Of a DNA stretch of 5,058 nt, positions 3,569 through 5,058 are shown one piece after another. How positions within the stretch are numbered: the first letter of the stretch is position 1; the number at the start of each line of letters is the position of its first letter. The stretch spans positions 1-5,058 of the forward strand of contig JAEZGQ010000046.1 in NCBI GenBank assembly GCA_023416895.1. The letters run 5' to 3'. Origin of the DNA: Bacillota bacterium (lineage in GTDB: Bacteria > Bacillota > Clostridia > Christensenellales > CAG-138). Position numbers and translations under genes: made by a program. The notes beneath the pieces were generated by a model. The model did not search any database. It was not told the origin of the DNA and saw nothing but the letters and a program-made list of their open reading frames with translations.

Positions 3569-5058
3569 ATGAACCTTTGTAAATACTGTGACCTTAAAAA
3601 ACCATTTTTCCCTCTCAAATCGGCCGCGCATCGCGGCCGGTCTTTTCGCGCAAAAAAGGAAGCGAAAAGCGAAAGAACCGTTGGGCTTGCGGGCAACCCC
3701 AACGTTGGTAAGAGCACCGTGTTCAACGCTCTTACCGGCTTAAACCAACACACGGGCAACTGGCCCGGAAAAACGGTGCAAAATGCGAAGGGGCATTATA
3801 CTTATGCAAATCAAACCTACGCGCTTTACGACCTGCCCGGAACGTATTCTTTAATCGCCAATTCCGCCGAGGAGGAGATTGCGCGGGACTTTATCTGCTT
3901 TTCCCGCCCTGACGTTACCGTGGTGGTGGCGGACGCAACCTGCTTGGAACGAAGCCTCAACCTCGTTTTGCAGGTGCTTGAAATTACGCCAAACGCTGTG
4001 CTTTGCGTTAACCTCATGGACGAAGCAAAAAAGAAAGGGCTTATGGTCGATCTTGCACGGCTATCAAAGCGCCTTCGCATAAGCGCCGTAGGTGCAAGCG
4101 CTAGAAGCGGCGCGGGCCTCAAGGAGCTTTTATCCGCTGTTGCGGAGGCGGCGGCAAATAGGGCCGCGCCGTCGCCGCCCTTAGTCAGCTATGGCGAAGA
4201 AATTGAACTTGCCGTTTCCTTTTTGGAGCCCTTATTGAAAGAAAAGCTTGGCGACGCGCTCAATGCCCGCTGGGTGGCTTTAAGGCTTTTGGAAGGCGAC
4301 GAAAGCATTCTCTCTTCGCTTTTTTCCTCTCTCGGGGAAAATTTATGCAAGCAGGAACAGCTTGCTGAGGCGCTTAGCCGCGCGCTCGACGCATTGGCAG
4401 CACAGGGTATCAACCGCGCCGATCTAAGGGATAGGGTTGCCGCGGCGCTTATCCAAACTGCGGAAGCAATTGCGCAGGAGATTTTGACGGAGAACAGCAA
4501 AACCTACCGCACGCGGGATGCGCGCATCGACAGGATCTTAACCTCTCGCCTTTTTGGTTACCCGTTGATGCTCCTTTTGCTGTTTTTTGTTTTGTGGCTC
4601 ACCATTTTTGGTGCAAACGCGCCATCCGCGTTACTTTCCAAGGCTCTGTTTTCCTTGATGGCTCCTTTTTCTTCCCTGCTTGCCGCGCTGCATGTACCAA
4701 GTATACTTGCGGATCTTCTTGTAAACGGCGTTTATAAAACGCTCGCGTGGGTGGTTTCCGTGATGCTGCCCCCCATGGCCATTTTCTTTCCTCTGTTCAC
4801 CATCCTCGAGGACTGGGGCTATTTACCGCGCGTGGCCTTTAACCTCGACGGGGTGTTTCGCAAGGCGGGCGCGCACGGCAAGCAAGCGCTCACAACTTGT
4901 ATGGGGTTTGGCTGCAATGCCTGTGGCGTAACGGGCTGCCGCATCATCGACTCACCGCGCGAGCGGCTTATCGCCACCATCACCAACAGTTTTGTGCCCT
5001 GTAACGGCAGGTTCCCGCTTCTCATCGTGCTCATCACGCTGTTTTTCTCGGGCACAGA
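3569..5058 (+). CDS. feoB: Ferrous iron transporter B, GTPase-membrane protein (partial, runs off right edge)
   Basis: 496 codons are present and the frame is open at the window end. FeoB imports Fe(II) across the inner membrane and needs its N-terminal G domain. The G motifs are complete: G1 GNPNVGKST (42-50), switch I HTGNWPGKT (61-69), G3 DLPG (88-91), G4 NLMD (148-151) and G5 SAR (177-179). A helical guanine-nucleotide-dissociation-inhibitor-like region follows (about 200-320) with RWVALRLLEGD. Membrane helices begin at about 331 (YPLMLLLLFFVLWLTIF), with the next at about 393-414. The first Gate region has CMGFGCNACGVTGCRIID (444-461), then RERL and the C478-N-G-R-F-P motif. A 36-residue N-terminal extension with C4-K-Y-C7 precedes the G domain. 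The ATG at 3569 is the only in-frame ATG, GTG or TTG before G1. Its ribosome binding site is modest (AGG at 3558-3560), so reinitiation after feoA is plausible. The missing C-terminus should hold the remaining helices and Gate 2. Confidence 0.95.
   Translation, partial: MNLCKYCDLKKPFFPLKSAAHRGRSFRAKKEAKSERTVGLAGNPNVGKSTVFNALTGLNQHTGNWPGKTVQNAKGHYTYANQTYALYDLPGTYSLIANSAEEEIARDFICFSRPDVTVVVADATCLERSLNLVLQVLEITPNAVLCVNLMDEAKKKGLMVDLARLSKRLRISAVGASARSGAGLKELLSAVAEAAANRAAPSPPLVSYGEEIELAVSFLEPLLKEKLGDALNARWVALRLLEGDESILSSLFSSLGENLCKQEQLAEALSRALDALAAQGINRADLRDRVAAALIQTAEAIAQEILTENSKTYRTRDARIDRILTSRLFGYPLMLLLLFFVLWLTIFGANAPSALLSKALFSLMAPFSSLLAALHVPSILADLLVNGVYKTLAWVVSVMLPPMAIFFPLFTILEDWGYLPRVAFNLDGVFRKAGAHGKQALTTCMGFGCNACGVTGCRIIDSPRERLIATITNSFVPCNGRFPLLIVLITLFFSGT
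3621..3639 (+). repeat. Perfect GC hairpin inside the 5' end of feoB
   Basis: CGGCCGCG (3621-3628) and CGCGGCCG (3632-3639) form an 8-bp all-GC stem around CAT, followed by GTCTTTT. It falls in codons 18-24 of feoB, within the N-terminal extension before the G domain. It resembles a short intrinsic terminator with a poor U-run, so it could slow transcription or translation into feoB. It may equally be chance in GC-rich coding sequence. Confidence 0.45.

Noticed and set aside
3154..3759. A 201-codon open frame on the minus strand across feoA and the start of feoB
   Set aside because: It lies opposite feoA and the FeoB G1 motif, both unmistakable. The translation is Arg- and Leu-rich without recognisable domains, as expected of an antisense frame in GC-rich codons.
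3826..4500. Two minus-strand open frames of about 100 codons inside feoB
   Set aside because: They are Ser/Ala/Arg-rich antisense shadows of a well-conserved feoB frame that carries the complete set of G motifs.

Overview
The window looks like chromosomal DNA of a Gram-positive anaerobe of the class Clostridia (Bacillota), of moderate G+C content. The evidence is the clostridial ornithine-fermentation cluster ord-ortA-ortB, strong AGGAGG-type ribosome binding sites, an intrinsic terminator, and DtxR/MntR and FeoB proteins of the clostridial type. Genus and species cannot be set from the sequence. No mobile element, tRNA, rRNA or CRISPR array was seen.

Left part (1-1732, minus strand): an operon running leftwards off the window. 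A near-consensus promoter with an extended -10 (1705-1732) drives a leader of about 155 nt, then ord (2,4-diaminopentanoate dehydrogenase), ortA and the first 63 codons of ortB (the two subunits of 2-amino-4-oxopentanoate thiolase). Together these enzymes oxidise and cleave the ornithine-derived intermediate 2,4-diaminopentanoate to alanine and acetyl-CoA, releasing ammonium and NAD(P)H. The genes are tightly coupled: ord and ortA are 6 nt apart, and ortA and ortB overlap in an ATGA. The aminomutase genes oraS and oraE would be expected past the left edge.

Middle (1733-2540, plus strand): an AT-rich divergent regulatory stretch, then an unrecognised 157-residue single-pass membrane protein whose outer part carries a 44-residue-period internal repeat. 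A strong intrinsic terminator (2496-2534) closes this unit.

Right part (2561-5058): an iron-homeostasis locus. A minus-strand DtxR/MntR-family metal-dependent repressor with a complete MntR-type ligand set is divergent from feoA and feoB (ferrous iron uptake, plus strand). The 239-nt gap between them holds a candidate repressor operator (3154-3167) and a GC-rich, hairpin-rich feoA leader. feoB is cut by the right edge after 496 codons. It has an N-terminal CxxC extension and a cysteine-rich variant of the first Gate motif.

No clearly new system is visible. The best leads are the structured feoA leader, the hairpin at the start of feoB, the pairing of an MntR-type sensor with an iron transporter, and the repeat-containing membrane protein.
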